Shown one piece after another: positions 1 through 7,656 of a stretch of 21,907 nucleotides of DNA. Position 1 is the first letter of the stretch, and each line of letters begins with the position of its first letter. The stretch is taken from IMG/VR virus record IMGVR_UViG_3300020203_000380, positions 1-21,907 of that record; one strand, given 5' to 3'. The DNA is from a virus. Made by a program: the position numbers and the translations under genes. The notes beneath the pieces were generated by a model that saw nothing but the letters and a program-made list of their open reading frames with translations, did not search any database and had not been told where the DNA came from.

Positions 1-1
1 C

Positions 2-22
2 TCCAAGAAAAGGAAGAAGTGA
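2..22 (+). CDS. 3' end of an upstream gene (partial)
   Basis: The frame open from the left edge reads SKKRKK and stops at the TGA of 20-22. That TGA overlaps the ATG of the next gene (TGATG), a junction like others in this window, which suggests translational coupling. Only six residues are visible, so the product is unknown. The basic lysine-rich tail is the only property that can be described. Confidence 0.5.
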   Translation, partial: SKKRKK

Positions 23-783
23 TGAAGGTCCTCAAGAAGATCACGACCGTCGGCGGGTTGAAGGCGCTCGCCGCCGCCCCGACGTACCACGCCAAGGGAG
101 ACCGGTTCGAGGCCATCCCACACGCCCGCCTGATCTCCGCGTTGCGGGCCGCCATGCCCGCGACCCCGGCAATCGAGCTGGAAGCCGACCCCGCCAAGGG
201 GACGTTCGCGGCCGTCCTCGTCCCGCCGTCCGACGAAGCCTTCATGCCGACCCTGTTCGTCCTGTCCGCGCACACGGGCCGGCAGCCGGCCGACGTGTTG
301 TTCGGTCACACCTTCCGAGTCGGCAAGGACAAGTTGGTGTCTCTCGTGACTAGCCGGTCGCTCGTCACCCAGAAGCACACGAAAGATGCCGACCTGGAGG
401 CGTGGGCGACGGCGGCCGTAGAAGTCCTGGATGCCGGCAGTACCCCGGCCAAGGCGGCGGCGATGACCACCTGGTGGACGGCCCGCCGCAAGGTGAGACT
501 GACCGACTCTCAGACCGCCGACGCGCTGGTAGGACTGTCGGCCCGCCTCCCCTGCCGCCCGTCCAAGATCATGCCGCCCCTCGGCAACCGGTACGCCCCG
601 GCCGAAGTCGCCGCGATCCTCGCCGCCGGGGCGTCCGAAGTCGGTCCGACCGACGCAGCCCTGATTCGGGCGGTGTACGAGTACGTCGGCGGGTTGGGGT
701 CGCTGTACCACAAGGTCAATCGCCTGTCGGGACTGTTCCGGCGTCTCGGCTCGCGCACCCCGCCCGACGTGTACGCCGCCTGA
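22..783 (+). CDS. Hypothetical protein, 253 aa (weak DUF932-like resemblance)
   Basis: Function is not recognised. ATG at 22 is preferred over the GTG at 19 because it overlaps the upstream TGA and has AGGA at 11-14 seven bases away. The protein looks soluble, with no signal peptide or membrane segment. Its middle part (RSLVTQKHTKDADLEAW and the following helix) and its C-terminal aromatic YHKVNRLSGLF loosely resemble the phage/plasmid DUF932 family, but this is an impression and not a match to a catalytic motif. The gene ends just before a strong hairpin at 801-824, so it probably closes a transcription unit. Confidence 0.75.
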   Translation: MKVLKKITTVGGLKALAAAPTYHAKGDRFEAIPHARLISALRAAMPATPAIELEADPAKGTFAAVLVPPSDEAFMPTLFVLSAHTGRQPADVLFGHTFRVGKDKLVSLVTSRSLVTQKHTKDADLEAWATAAVEVLDAGSTPAKAAAMTTWWTARRKVRLTDSQTADALVGLSARLPCRPSKIMPPLGNRYAPAEVAAILAAGASEVGPTDAALIRAVYEYVGGLGSLYHKVNRLSGLFRRLGSRTPPDVYAA

Positions 784-800
784 GATCGTCGAAAGGACGG

Positions 801-824
801 CCCGCTAGGGCCATTCCTAGCGGG
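801..824 (+). terminator. Perfect 9-bp hairpin, possible terminator
   Basis: CCCGCTAGG (801-809) pairs perfectly with CCTAGCGGG (816-824) around the six-base loop GCCATT. It begins 17 bases after the stop codon of the preceding gene. The downstream bases (TATTCCCTT) are only weakly T-rich, so this is either an imperfect intrinsic terminator or an RNA processing/stability hairpin. Confidence 0.5.
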
Positions 825-860
825 TATTCCCTTACCCTAACCCCGAACGGAGCGAACGAC

Positions 861-1373
861 GTGGCCGTACCCGACTACACGACCGTACTTCCGTACATCA
901 ACCGGCAGGCCAGGGCATACGCCTACGCCTACCGACTCGACGAAGACGACCTGATCTCCCTGGGCGGACTGACCTTCATCGTGGCGTCCCGCGAGTGGGA
1001 CGCCACCAAGTCCCCGGACTTCACGAAGTGGTTCAAGGTGCAACTGCTGCGGGCCGTCCTGAACGTCGTGCGGAAGGAACTCCGCCGCCGCAAACTGGTG
1101 AAGATCGACTACGGGCACGACGTGGTCGAAGTCCAAGACCCGTCGGCCGGTGACCCCGACGTGAGTCCTGCCAGGGTGATCCCCCACCCGGAGGCCCGCC
1201 GGCTGGCGGCCGAAGCCCTGCGGTTGGGGAAGGCGTGGTACGTCAAGAACCCGTACCACGTCAGGGCCGAGTTGTACCGCCGCCTCAAGGCGAAGTCGAA
1301 GTGGAACTACCGCCGCTTCACGCGGGCGGCCGAACAGATTCACACCTACTTAACCGTCAGGAGGGCGTCATGA
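861..1373 (+). CDS. Sigma-70 region 2-like protein, 170 aa
   Basis: Residues about 5-75 resemble sigma-70 region 2, the part that binds RNA polymerase and the -10 element: aromatic helix YINRQARAYAYAY, the acidic DEDDLISLGGL turn, a WDATKSPDFTKWF stretch like the FDP.G..F.TY signature, then a basic helix ending NVVRKELRRR. No clear region 4 helix-turn-helix follows; the C-terminus is basic and helical. The same frame is open far upstream, but GTG 861 has GGAG at 849-852 and codon use becomes typical only from there. The stop overlaps the helicase start (ATGA). Possible roles are an alternative or partial sigma factor, or another nucleic-acid-binding regulator. Confidence 0.65.
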   Translation: MAVPDYTTVLPYINRQARAYAYAYRLDEDDLISLGGLTFIVASREWDATKSPDFTKWFKVQLLRAVLNVVRKELRRRKLVKIDYGHDVVEVQDPSAGDPDVSPARVIPHPEARRLAAEALRLGKAWYVKNPYHVRAELYRRLKAKSKWNYRRFTRAAEQIHTYLTVRRAS

Positions 1374-3808
1374 CGACCGGCCTACTCACCGTCCCGTACT
1401 TGTACCAGCAAAAGGGGGTGGCTAAGCTGCTGAGAATGCTCCGGCACGGCGGGGCGATCCTGGCGGACGAGATGGGACTGGGCAAAGCTCAACCGAACGA
1501 CACCAAGGTGATGACCCCCCACGGGTACCGCCTCTTGAAGAACCTACGGGTCGGCGACCTCGTTACCGGGAGTGACGGCCAGCCCACGACCGTCACCGGC
1601 GTATTCCCGCAAGGGAAGAAGGTGGTCTACCAAATCACGTTCCGGGACGGCAGTTCGACCCGCTGCTGCGACGACCACTTGTGGGCCGTCCAGACCCCGG
1701 CGCGCCGCTTCCTAGGCCAGCCGTGCCGCGTCCTTCCGCTCAAGGAGATCAAAAACGACCTGTTCGACGCCGCCGGGAATGCGAAGCACTTCGTCCCGAT
1801 GGTGAGTCCCGTCGCGTTCATCGACCAGGGGATGGGAGACCTGCCGCTGGACCCGTACCTGCTAGGCTACTTGTTGGCGAACGGGTGTCTGCGAGGGAGC
1901 GCGAAGGTGACGATCCCCGATCAGGAGACCGTCGAACGATTGACGCCCCTCCTTCCTCGCGGGTACGTCCTCAAGCGAGACTCGGAGTACGACTACCGGA
2001 TTACCCGAAAGGTCAGAAAGGGCAGGCCGAACAAGGTCATCACCGCCTTGAGGGAACTCGGCGCGTTCGGCAAGATGTCGTACCAGAAGAGAATCCCGAA
2101 AAGGTACCTGTTCTCGTCTACTGAGGTCCGACTGCGAGTCCTTCAAGGTCTGATGGACGGCGACGGGACGGCGGGGGCGAAGGACGGTCGCATAGAGTTC
2201 GATTCGTCGAGTCGGGGGCTGGTAAAGGACGTTCGGTTCATCGTGCAGAGCCTCGGCGGGACGGGGATCGTTTCCCTCCGACAGTCGCCGACGTACACCT
2301 ACAAAGGAGAGAAGCGGACGGGACTTCCTTCGTGGCGACTGGGCATCCGGATGCCGGCCGGTACGCCCGCATTCCTCCTGTCCCGGAAGGCGGACAGGCG
2401 GGGAACGGCCAAGTATCATCCCAGCCGTCCTATAGTGGCGGTAGAAGAGGTCGGCGTCGAGCCGTGTCGGTGTATCTCCGTGGCCGCCGCCGACAACCTG
2501 TACGTCACGGAGGACTTCATCGTGACGCACAACACGCTGAGCGCCATCGCCGTCTACGCCGAACTGCGGAAGTTACACCCCGGCCGCCCCCTCCTGGTCG
2601 TCTGCCCGGCGGGCCTCCGGCTGAACTGGCAGAACGAGTTCCGCATTCACCTGGGGATTCACGCCACCGTCTTGGAGGGCCGCAAGTGCGACGTGGACCT
2701 GCTCAGTGGAGAGGCGTTCATCCTCGGCTACGACACCGTCGGCAGTCCCGACGGGAAGCACTCCTGGGCCAGGGCCATCCGCCGCGTCCGGCCGTGTCTG
2801 GTCGTCCTCGACGAGTGCCACCTGCTCAAGAGCCGGGCGGCCAAGCGGACCAAGTTCGTCGTAAACCTGGCGAGGCGTATCCCGCACACGCTGGCCATGT
2901 CCGGCACCCCCCTGGTGAACCGCCCGGTCGAGTTGTGGCCGGTGATAAACCTGTGCCGCCCCGACCTGTATCCGAACTTCATGGAGTTCGCCCACCGCCA
3001 CTGCCGCCCGGAACGGAAGCCGTGGGGGTGGGAGTTCAAGGGGGCCGACCACATAGACGAACTGCACCACGACCTGACTATGAACATGATGGTCCGCCGG
3101 CTGAAAGCCGACGTGCTGAAAGACTTACCGGGTAAGCGGCGGCACGTCGTCCCCGTGGAGATCGTAGACCGGCCCCAGTACGAGGAGGCCCACCACAGCT
3201 TCATTCAGTGGATGAAGAAGAACTACCGGCACAAACTGCGGGGGGCGAAGAAGGCCGAGATCCTGGTGCAGATGGGGTACATGATCCGACTGGTGGGTCG
3301 CCTCAAACTGCCGGCCGTCGTCGAGTGGGCGGACGACTGGCTGACGCGGACGAAGAAGAAGCTCCTCCTGTTCGGCCGCCACACGAAGCCCCTGGAGTTC
3401 ATCCGGGACGAGTTCCGGCGGCACGGGGCCGTCCTCATCACCGGCTCCGTCCTCCCCCGCAAGAGGAAGGCGATTCAGGCCACCTTCCAGACGAATCCCC
3501 GGTGCCGACTGTTCGTCGGCAACATGGACGCAGCCGGAGCCGGCTGGAACGCCACGGCCGGGAAGGCGACCGCTTTCGCCGAGTACGACTGGCGGCCGGG
3601 CATCCACATGCAGTGCGAGGACCGCATTCACCGGATCGGCCAGACGGAAGGCACCGATCATTACTACCTGACCGCGATTGACACCATCGAAGACAAGCTG
3701 GTGGCCGTCTTGCGGGAGAAGCAACTGGTTCTAGACGCCACCCTGGACGGCGGCGACGTGCCCGACGCCCTGTCCGTGTTCGACGACTTCTTGGCCCGCA
3801 TCCTATAA
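1370..3808 (+). CDS. SNF2-family DNA helicase/translocase interrupted by an intein (812 aa precursor)
   Basis: The precursor is an SF2 ATPase of the compact SNF2/SMARCAL1-like type, about 463 aa once the intein is removed. Visible motifs: YQQKGVAKL (Q-motif-like), EMGLGK at 34-39 joined after splicing to T389 (Walker A), DECH at 481-484, SGTP at 511-514, GAGWNATAG near 723-731 and EDRIHRIGQ at 750-758. Such enzymes move on or anneal DNA at forks; here the likely role is phage replication or recombination. ATG 1370 overlaps the preceding stop and has GGAGGG just upstream; the longer open frame to 1235 is unsupported. The intein (residues 40-388) breaks the ATP-binding loop, so ATPase activity should require splicing. 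thyX follows 12 bases later. Confidence 0.92.
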   Translation: MTTGLLTVPYLYQQKGVAKLLRMLRHGGAILADEMGLGKAQPNDTKVMTPHGYRLLKNLRVGDLVTGSDGQPTTVTGVFPQGKKVVYQITFRDGSSTRCCDDHLWAVQTPARRFLGQPCRVLPLKEIKNDLFDAAGNAKHFVPMVSPVAFIDQGMGDLPLDPYLLGYLLANGCLRGSAKVTIPDQETVERLTPLLPRGYVLKRDSEYDYRITRKVRKGRPNKVITALRELGAFGKMSYQKRIPKRYLFSSTEVRLRVLQGLMDGDGTAGAKDGRIEFDSSSRGLVKDVRFIVQSLGGTGIVSLRQSPTYTYKGEKRTGLPSWRLGIRMPAGTPAFLLSRKADRRGTAKYHPSRPIVAVEEVGVEPCRCISVAAADNLYVTEDFIVTHNTLSAIAVYAELRKLHPGRPLLVVCPAGLRLNWQNEFRIHLGIHATVLEGRKCDVDLLSGEAFILGYDTVGSPDGKHSWARAIRRVRPCLVVLDECHLLKSRAAKRTKFVVNLARRIPHTLAMSGTPLVNRPVELWPVINLCRPDLYPNFMEFAHRHCRPERKPWGWEFKGADHIDELHHDLTMNMMVRRLKADVLKDLPGKRRHVVPVEIVDRPQYEEAHHSFIQWMKKNYRHKLRGAKKAEILVQMGYMIRLVGRLKLPAVVEWADDWLTRTKKKLLLFGRHTKPLEFIRDEFRRHGAVLITGSVLPRKRKAIQATFQTNPRCRLFVGNMDAAGAGWNATAGKATAFAEYDWRPGIHMQCEDRIHRIGQTEGTDHYYLTAIDTIEDKLVAVLREKQLVLDATLDGGDVPDALSVFDDFLARIL
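1487..2533 (+). mobile_element. Class 3-type intein with LAGLIDADG endonuclease domain (349 aa)
   Basis: The insert starts at AQPNDTKVMTPHG and ends EDFIVTHN, between K and T of the host Walker A motif, with Thr as +1 residue. The N-terminal residue is Ala, not Cys or Ser. Block B reads CCDDHLW (H64, W66), block F reads CRCISV (C329) and block G reads THN (T347, H348, N349). W66, C329 and T347 give the WCT triplet of class 3 inteins, which splice through the block F cysteine. Endonuclease motifs are LLGYLLANG (125-133) and LQGLMDGDG (219-227). Numbers are within the intein. The first motif has Asn where the catalytic Asp is usual, so cleavage activity is uncertain. A class 3 intein is known in the Deinococcus radiodurans Snf2 protein. 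Confidence 0.9.
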
Positions 3809-3820
3809 CCGGAGATTCCC

Positions 3821-4789
3821 GTGACTGACAACCTGCTGACCGACATGAGCGTGTACGTCTTGAACCGCCAAGTGATCGACGCGGTCGAACTGTCCCGCTT
3901 CCTGGAAGACCACGGCGTGTCGTGGGAGTCGGATTCGGACGTGGGGGCCGAAGTGTCCGCCGAAGTCGGGGGCCGCGTGTGCTACATGTCCTTCGCCAAA
4001 CCGCGGCCGGGGGGGAACGCGGCGTACCTGAAACACATCAAGGAAGTGGGCCACCTCTCGGTACTCGAACACGCCGTCTGGACGCTGGTTATCACCGGAG
4101 TCAGTCGGAGCCTGTCCCACGAACTGGTGCGACACCGACACATTTCTCCGTCTCAACTGAGTCAGAGGTACGTTGACGAGTCGCAGGTCAAGTTCGTCGT
4201 GCCGCCCGACTTCGAGGACGAAGTGGCGGCGGCCCGTCAGTACATGGATCGGACGAAGCTCGACGTGGAGACCGCCGCGGCGACGTACTTCGAGACGACC
4301 GAAGAACGCCCGTCGGAGCCGCCGCGAGAGCGCATCTACGCGGGCCTCCGGTGGCTCAGAAGCGTGTACCGCAGTCGAGAAGACTACAAGGTTCTGGCCG
4401 ACTATCAGATGATGAAGGTCGAGAGCGCGTTGGCGAAAAGGTACCGACTCGACCCGGAGTACAACTCCGACGACCCGGACCTGCGAACGTCGGACTTGGG
4501 ACTGCTGGCCGGGCAGAAGACCGAGAAGCGAAAGGTCGCCCGCCAGTCGGCCCGGAGCGTCCTGCCTAACGCCACCGAGACGAAGATTCAGGTGACGGTG
4601 AACGCGAGGGCCGCCCGCCACTTCATCGAACAGCGGGGAAGCCGCCACGCCGACCCGGAGATCCGTCGGCTGGCGTACCTGATCTGGGCGACGCTGGCGC
4701 TCGAAGCGCCCAACCTGTTCTCGGACTATCGGGATACGCTCCTGCCGGACGGCAGTTACGAACTCACCACGCCCTTCCCGAAGGTGTGA
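3821..4789 (+). CDS. thyX: FAD-dependent thymidylate synthase ThyX, 322 aa
   Basis: ThyX methylates dUMP to dTMP using methylene-tetrahydrofolate, FAD and NADPH. The hallmark RHRxxSxxxxSxRY is present as RHRHISPSQLSQRY near residue 105. The C-terminal signature ARSVLPNATETK, NARAARHF, then R and EIRRLA matches the substrate-binding end of the family. At 322 aa it is longer than the usual 200-270; the extra length is a charged segment between the two signatures (about residues 140-240). GTG 3821 is preferred because GGAG lies at 3811-3814; an in-frame ATG at 3845 is a weaker alternative. The gene follows the helicase closely, and a sigma-like gene starts 4 bases after its stop. Phages carry thyX to supply dTMP for replication. 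Confidence 0.95.
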   Translation: MTDNLLTDMSVYVLNRQVIDAVELSRFLEDHGVSWESDSDVGAEVSAEVGGRVCYMSFAKPRPGGNAAYLKHIKEVGHLSVLEHAVWTLVITGVSRSLSHELVRHRHISPSQLSQRYVDESQVKFVVPPDFEDEVAAARQYMDRTKLDVETAAATYFETTEERPSEPPRERIYAGLRWLRSVYRSREDYKVLADYQMMKVESALAKRYRLDPEYNSDDPDLRTSDLGLLAGQKTEKRKVARQSARSVLPNATETKIQVTVNARAARHFIEQRGSRHADPEIRRLAYLIWATLALEAPNLFSDYRDTLLPDGSYELTTPFPKV

Positions 4790-4793
4790 CACC

Positions 4794-5486
4794 ATGAACG
4801 GCGACCTCAAAATTGGCGACGTGGACGACTCGGTCGTCGGTCGCAAGTACGACGACGGGTCCGGGCGGCTGTCCGCCGACGGGAGGGCGTTCGTCCTGGC
4901 GTGGCTGGACACCCACGGGTCGGGCGTGGGTCTTCTCCGGGTCACGTGGCCGGTAGACTTCGGCAGGGCGAGGGCCGCCGGCCTGACCCCGACCGACTTG
5001 GAACAGTACGGGCGAGAGGCGACCGTACGCGCCGCTGTAACCTGGGAACCCTCCAAGGCCAAGTTCGTCACCCACCTGTCTTGGCGGCTGCGTCAAGTAG
5101 TCCAGACGGCGACGGACGAACGGTGGTACGTACCGCTGCGGACCAAGCTCCGCGTCCGGCCCTCAGTCTGGTCGTTCGACGCGCCGGATCACGAGTACGC
5201 CGCCCCGGAGGCGGCGAAAGCGCGGGAGGGGGATGAGGACCGGCACGACGAAGCGTCCGCGACCGTCTCGGCCCTCCGCGCCGCCGTACTCGCGTCGGCC
5301 GACGGCCGGCGGCGGTGGCAGGTATTATCCCTGCGGCACGGCCTGGGCGGAAGCCGACCGCCGCTCACCCTCGGTGACATAGCCGCCGAGGTGGGCGTCA
5401 GTTCGGAGCGCGTGCGGCAACTCCTGAAGGCGGCGCGTTCGGCGATACGCAAGGAGTTTCCCCACTTGATGGTAGTACCGACCTGA
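4794..5486 (+). CDS. Sigma-70-like RNA polymerase sigma factor, 230 aa
   Basis: This protein has both DNA-contact parts of a small sigma factor. Residues about 64-110 (LTPTDLEQYGREATVRAAVTW and the following FVTHLSWRLRQVVQ) fit region 2. Residues about 174-222 fit region 4, with the helix-turn-helix LTLGDIAAEVGVSSERVRQL and the basic helix KAARSAIRK. An acidic linker (about 135-155) separates them. The role would be to redirect host RNA polymerase to phage promoters, probably middle or late ones; the target sequence cannot be read from the gene. ATG 4794 starts 4 bases after thyX and lacks a strong ribosome site, suggesting coupling. It is distinct from the shorter region 2-like protein at 861. 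Confidence 0.82.
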   Translation: MNGDLKIGDVDDSVVGRKYDDGSGRLSADGRAFVLAWLDTHGSGVGLLRVTWPVDFGRARAAGLTPTDLEQYGREATVRAAVTWEPSKAKFVTHLSWRLRQVVQTATDERWYVPLRTKLRVRPSVWSFDAPDHEYAAPEAAKAREGDEDRHDEASATVSALRAAVLASADGRRRWQVLSLRHGLGGSRPPLTLGDIAAEVGVSSERVRQLLKAARSAIRKEFPHLMVVPT

Positions 5487-5516
5487 AACTACACGGCGGC
5501 GAACAAGGACACGACA

Positions 5517-5897
5517 ATGACAATGACCAAGATCGCCTCGAAATACAAGAAGCCGGAATGGTTCGGCGTCCGCTACGGCGTCGCCGGAGAGGACGCGCGA
5601 CGGTATCTGTGTCGCACTACGTCGGCCATCGTGAACAGCGTCCTGGTGCCGAACCACAGGGGCGGCGGACCCTTGCGCCTGTACGACTCCGAAGCCGAAG
5701 CCGTACACATCGCCATGAGGAGGCTGCTGGTCGTCCGCGACAATAAGGAGGCGGCGAAGCTCCGCAGGGACTCCGTCCGAGGTCAGTTGCCGCCCGAAGT
5801 CGAGAAGGACGCCTTCTACCACTGGTGGTTCTGCGCCTTTAAGAAACGACACCTACTAGACCGCAAACGACGGGTGATCTGTGTCCGACGACCTTGA
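5517..5897 (+). CDS. Hypothetical basic protein, 126 aa
   Basis: No family is recognised. The protein is basic, with no signal peptide or membrane helix. Its notable part is an aromatic, basic C-terminus (DAFYHWWFCAFKKRHLLDRK). AAGGA at 5505-5509 supports ATG 5517; a second ATG two codons later (5523) is possible. The 3' end overlaps the primase start by 17 bases in another frame, so the two are probably translated together and the protein may serve in replication. That role is inferred from position only. Confidence 0.72.
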   Translation: MTMTKIASKYKKPEWFGVRYGVAGEDARRYLCRTTSAIVNSVLVPNHRGGGPLRLYDSEAEAVHIAMRRLLVVRDNKEAAKLRRDSVRGQLPPEVEKDAFYHWWFCAFKKRHLLDRKRRVICVRRP

Positions 5898-6777
5898 ATC
5901 CCGCCTGTGCCGCCTCTTCGACGCCGCCGGAATAGAGTACCGGCGCGGCGGGGAGGACTCGCACGTCCGGCACGGCTGGCTGGGCATCAGGTGCCCGCTC
6001 TGCTCGTCGTCCGGATTTCACATGGGCATCAGCCTCCGGACTCTAGGAGGTCACTGCTGGAAGTGCGGCGGCCATTCGCTGAACGCGATTGCCCGCGCGC
6101 TGGGCAATATCGACGCGCGGGACATGCGGGCCATACGGGGCGATTCTGAGGGCGATACGGGCCTCACGGCGGCCGTATCGCCCGTCGTTCGCCGATACAC
6201 CCCGCCGGCCGACATCGGCCCGCTGACGGCATCCCACGACGCCTACCTGCGCGGCCGGAAGATCGACGTGGACGCCGACTGGTTCGACAAGTACCGGGTT
6301 CAGTCGGTGGGGATGGGCGGCGGCACATACAAGTACCGGGTATTCCTGCCGGTGATAGTCGGCGGGAAGGCCGTGTCTTTCACCACCCGGAGTACGCTCG
6401 CTCGCGGCCTCCGGTACCGGTCCGCCGAAGCCGAGATGGAGAGCGTGCCGCACAAACACCTGCTGTTCGGGGAGGACCTGGTCGGCTCGACGGTCGTCGC
6501 CCACGAGGGGCCGCTGGACGCCCTGCGGGTCGGCCCCGGAGCGGTGTGCGTGTTCGGCACGGCGTACAGCCGGCAGCAGGTCTGCCGGCTGGCCCGGTTC
6601 CCCAACCGATACATATGCTTCGATTCCGAGCCGGCCGCCCAGGTACGGGCCGAAAAGCTGGCCGACGACCTGAGTACACTGCCGGGCCAGACGTGGGTGG
6701 TTGCCCTCGATTCGGACGACGCCGGGAGCGCGACCGACAAAGAAATTCGCCGGTTGCGGCGGCTCATTTCCCGTTGA
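5881..6777 (+). CDS. DNA primase with zinc finger and Toprim domain, 298 aa
   Basis: The protein would make RNA primers for phage DNA synthesis. A four-cysteine zinc finger is visible as CPLC (C38, C41) and HCWKC (C59, C62), as in DnaG and T7 gp4 primases. The Toprim core follows: EGPLDALRV with E209, then a GTAYS turn, then FDSEPAAQ with D248 in place of the common DxD, and a late VVALDSDDAGS segment that fits the end of the fold. It is short and lacks any helicase domain; the helicase is the separate gene at 8568. GTG 5881 is the chosen start because it places the zinc finger at the usual distance from the N-terminus. It overlaps the preceding gene and is followed by a gene-free stretch. 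Confidence 0.88.
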   Translation: MSDDLESRLCRLFDAAGIEYRRGGEDSHVRHGWLGIRCPLCSSSGFHMGISLRTLGGHCWKCGGHSLNAIARALGNIDARDMRAIRGDSEGDTGLTAAVSPVVRRYTPPADIGPLTASHDAYLRGRKIDVDADWFDKYRVQSVGMGGGTYKYRVFLPVIVGGKAVSFTTRSTLARGLRYRSAEAEMESVPHKHLLFGEDLVGSTVVAHEGPLDALRVGPGAVCVFGTAYSRQQVCRLARFPNRYICFDSEPAAQVRAEKLADDLSTLPGQTWVVALDSDDAGSATDKEIRRLRRLISR

Positions 6778-7303
6778 TTTCTAGCATATGTGGACTATCC
6801 CGACAAATTTTTCAGAATACTCTAGACGGGCGGCCGGCAGTTCGTAAAACATTCCATCTGCGTTGTGTCCCTGGGTAACGGGGGACTAATGGGTCTTCAA
6901 TGACTGAATGTAGTCCTCGCAGTCCGTAACTGGCAAGAACGCTTATAGAATCCCGGATGTCTACTCCCGCGGGCGGGTAGGCTGGTACATCGGGCGCTGT
7001 GACTAAGCCATCACTGTCGAACAGCGTTAAAAAATCACCAGTGACCCCCGACCCTCCGTAACGTAAGATGTGACGACTCGGTTAAACCACCGAAGTCGCT
7101 TACGAAGCAAAGGTGAGTGGACGCCAGAAACCGAGATTTTTCTCTGGTTTTTGCGCTAAGCCCACCTTTCTCGACCGAAGATGTGTATTGAGAGTAAGAG
7201 TACAAAGCTCAGGGGCGCAAAGGTGCAGGTGAGACCGATATGAGAGAGATCCGGGTGACTCCCGGTTCTTCACTTCCGTAACCAAACCCAGAAGAGATCA
7301 CCA
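6778..7303. other. Lower-GC gene-free region with inverted and direct repeats (possible origin, leader or ncRNA)
   Basis: No convincing gene lies in this 526-base gap. One 60-base line I counted (7081-7140) is 48 percent GC, against about 75 percent in a line of the neighbouring gene (8041-8100). CGCTGT (6995-7000) pairs with ACAGCG (7021-7026). AAAGGTG (7109-7115) pairs with CACCTTT (7163-7169) and encloses an A/T-rich hairpin around 7128-7150. GCAAAGGTG occurs directly repeated at 7107-7115 and 7217-7225. A further hairpin sits at 7247-7269. TATAGAAT (6944-6951) resembles a -10 box, but no good -35 was found. The position between primase and helicase units would suit an origin or a promoter/leader. 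Confidence 0.6.
7247..7269 (+). terminator. GC hairpin before the zinc-ribbon gene
   Basis: CCGGG (7251-7255) pairs with CCCGG (7261-7265) around TGACT. The stem extends through one T-T mismatch with AGA (7247-7249) and TCT (7267-7269). The following bases TTCTTCAC are pyrimidine-rich, so it may act as a weak terminator or attenuator upstream of ATG 7304. Confidence 0.4.
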
Positions 7304-7549
7304 ATGGCATTCTTCCCTCCCGGCGTCGGCAAGGCCACCAAGACTATCGGCGTCGGCCGGAACCCGTTCAAGGCCCGGAACGCAGGCGGCAAGCCGATCT
7401 GCGCCGCCTGCGGCAGTAACCCCCGCTCCCCCGTCCGGCCCCTGTGCGGCAAGTGCATCCGGGACTGTCGGCCGATCCAGTGGGACCGGCTCGACTCGGT
7501 CACCAAGGTCGTCATCGAGAAGCTGGTGGACCTGCAAGGCGAATACTAG
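7304..7549 (+). CDS. Small zinc-ribbon protein, 81 aa
   Basis: The protein has two CxxC knuckles, CAAC and CGKC, separated by about 14 residues that include SNPRSPVRP, a layout typical of a single zinc ribbon. The N-terminus is glycine- and lysine-rich (FFPPGVGKATKTIGVGRNPFK) and could contact nucleic acid. No catalytic residues are evident. ATG 7304 has only a weak upstream purine run (AGAAGAG at 7291-7297). It is the first gene after the non-coding region and may be the first of the helicase unit. Phages often encode such small zinc proteins as regulators, but the target here is unknown. Confidence 0.75.
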   Translation: MAFFPPGVGKATKTIGVGRNPFKARNAGGKPICAACGSNPRSPVRPLCGKCIRDCRPIQWDRLDSVTKVVIEKLVDLQGEY

Positions 7550-7576
7550 GTGCCGGTCACGTCGAAGATCATTTCC

Positions 7577-7616
7577 CGAAAAGGCGGCGAACTGCCGCCC
7601 GTCGCGCTGACTCAAT
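7577..7616. repeat. Intergenic element, copy A
   Basis: This lies in the 107-base gap between the zinc-ribbon gene and the next gene. GGCGGC (7583-7588) pairs with GCCGCC (7594-7599) around GAACT, and GCGCTGACT follows at 7604-7612. The same order, an A-rich lead, a GGCGGC/GCCGCC hairpin and GCGCTGACT, occurs at 21163-21209, and part of it at 10264-10310. Confidence 0.5.
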
Positions 7617-7656
7617 ACACGGCGGCGGCTACCCCACATCAACCGAGAGAACCCCG

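Noticed and set aside
402-860. Upstream extension of the sigma-like gene frame
   Set aside because: The frame is open but overlaps the 22-783 gene and its product there is Arg/Pro-rich shadow sequence; GTG 861 with GGAG is the better start.
1370-3808. Intein region considered as a group I intron or a second gene
   Set aside because: The reading frame is continuous through the insert, and intein blocks and terminal THN are present, so it is translated and spliced as protein.
3803-5071. 422-codon minus-strand open frame
   Set aside because: It is antisense to thyX and a sigma-like gene, both with clear family motifs, and has a composition typical of antisense reading.
7100-7285. 61-codon minus-strand frame in the gene-free region
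   Set aside because: It has no ribosome site, its composition does not match the coding style of the window, and it overlaps several inverted repeats. It is treated as chance.
6778-7303. Possible tRNA gene
   Set aside because: No cloverleaf with a GGTTCGAATCC-like T-arm and matching acceptor stem could be drawn on either strand.
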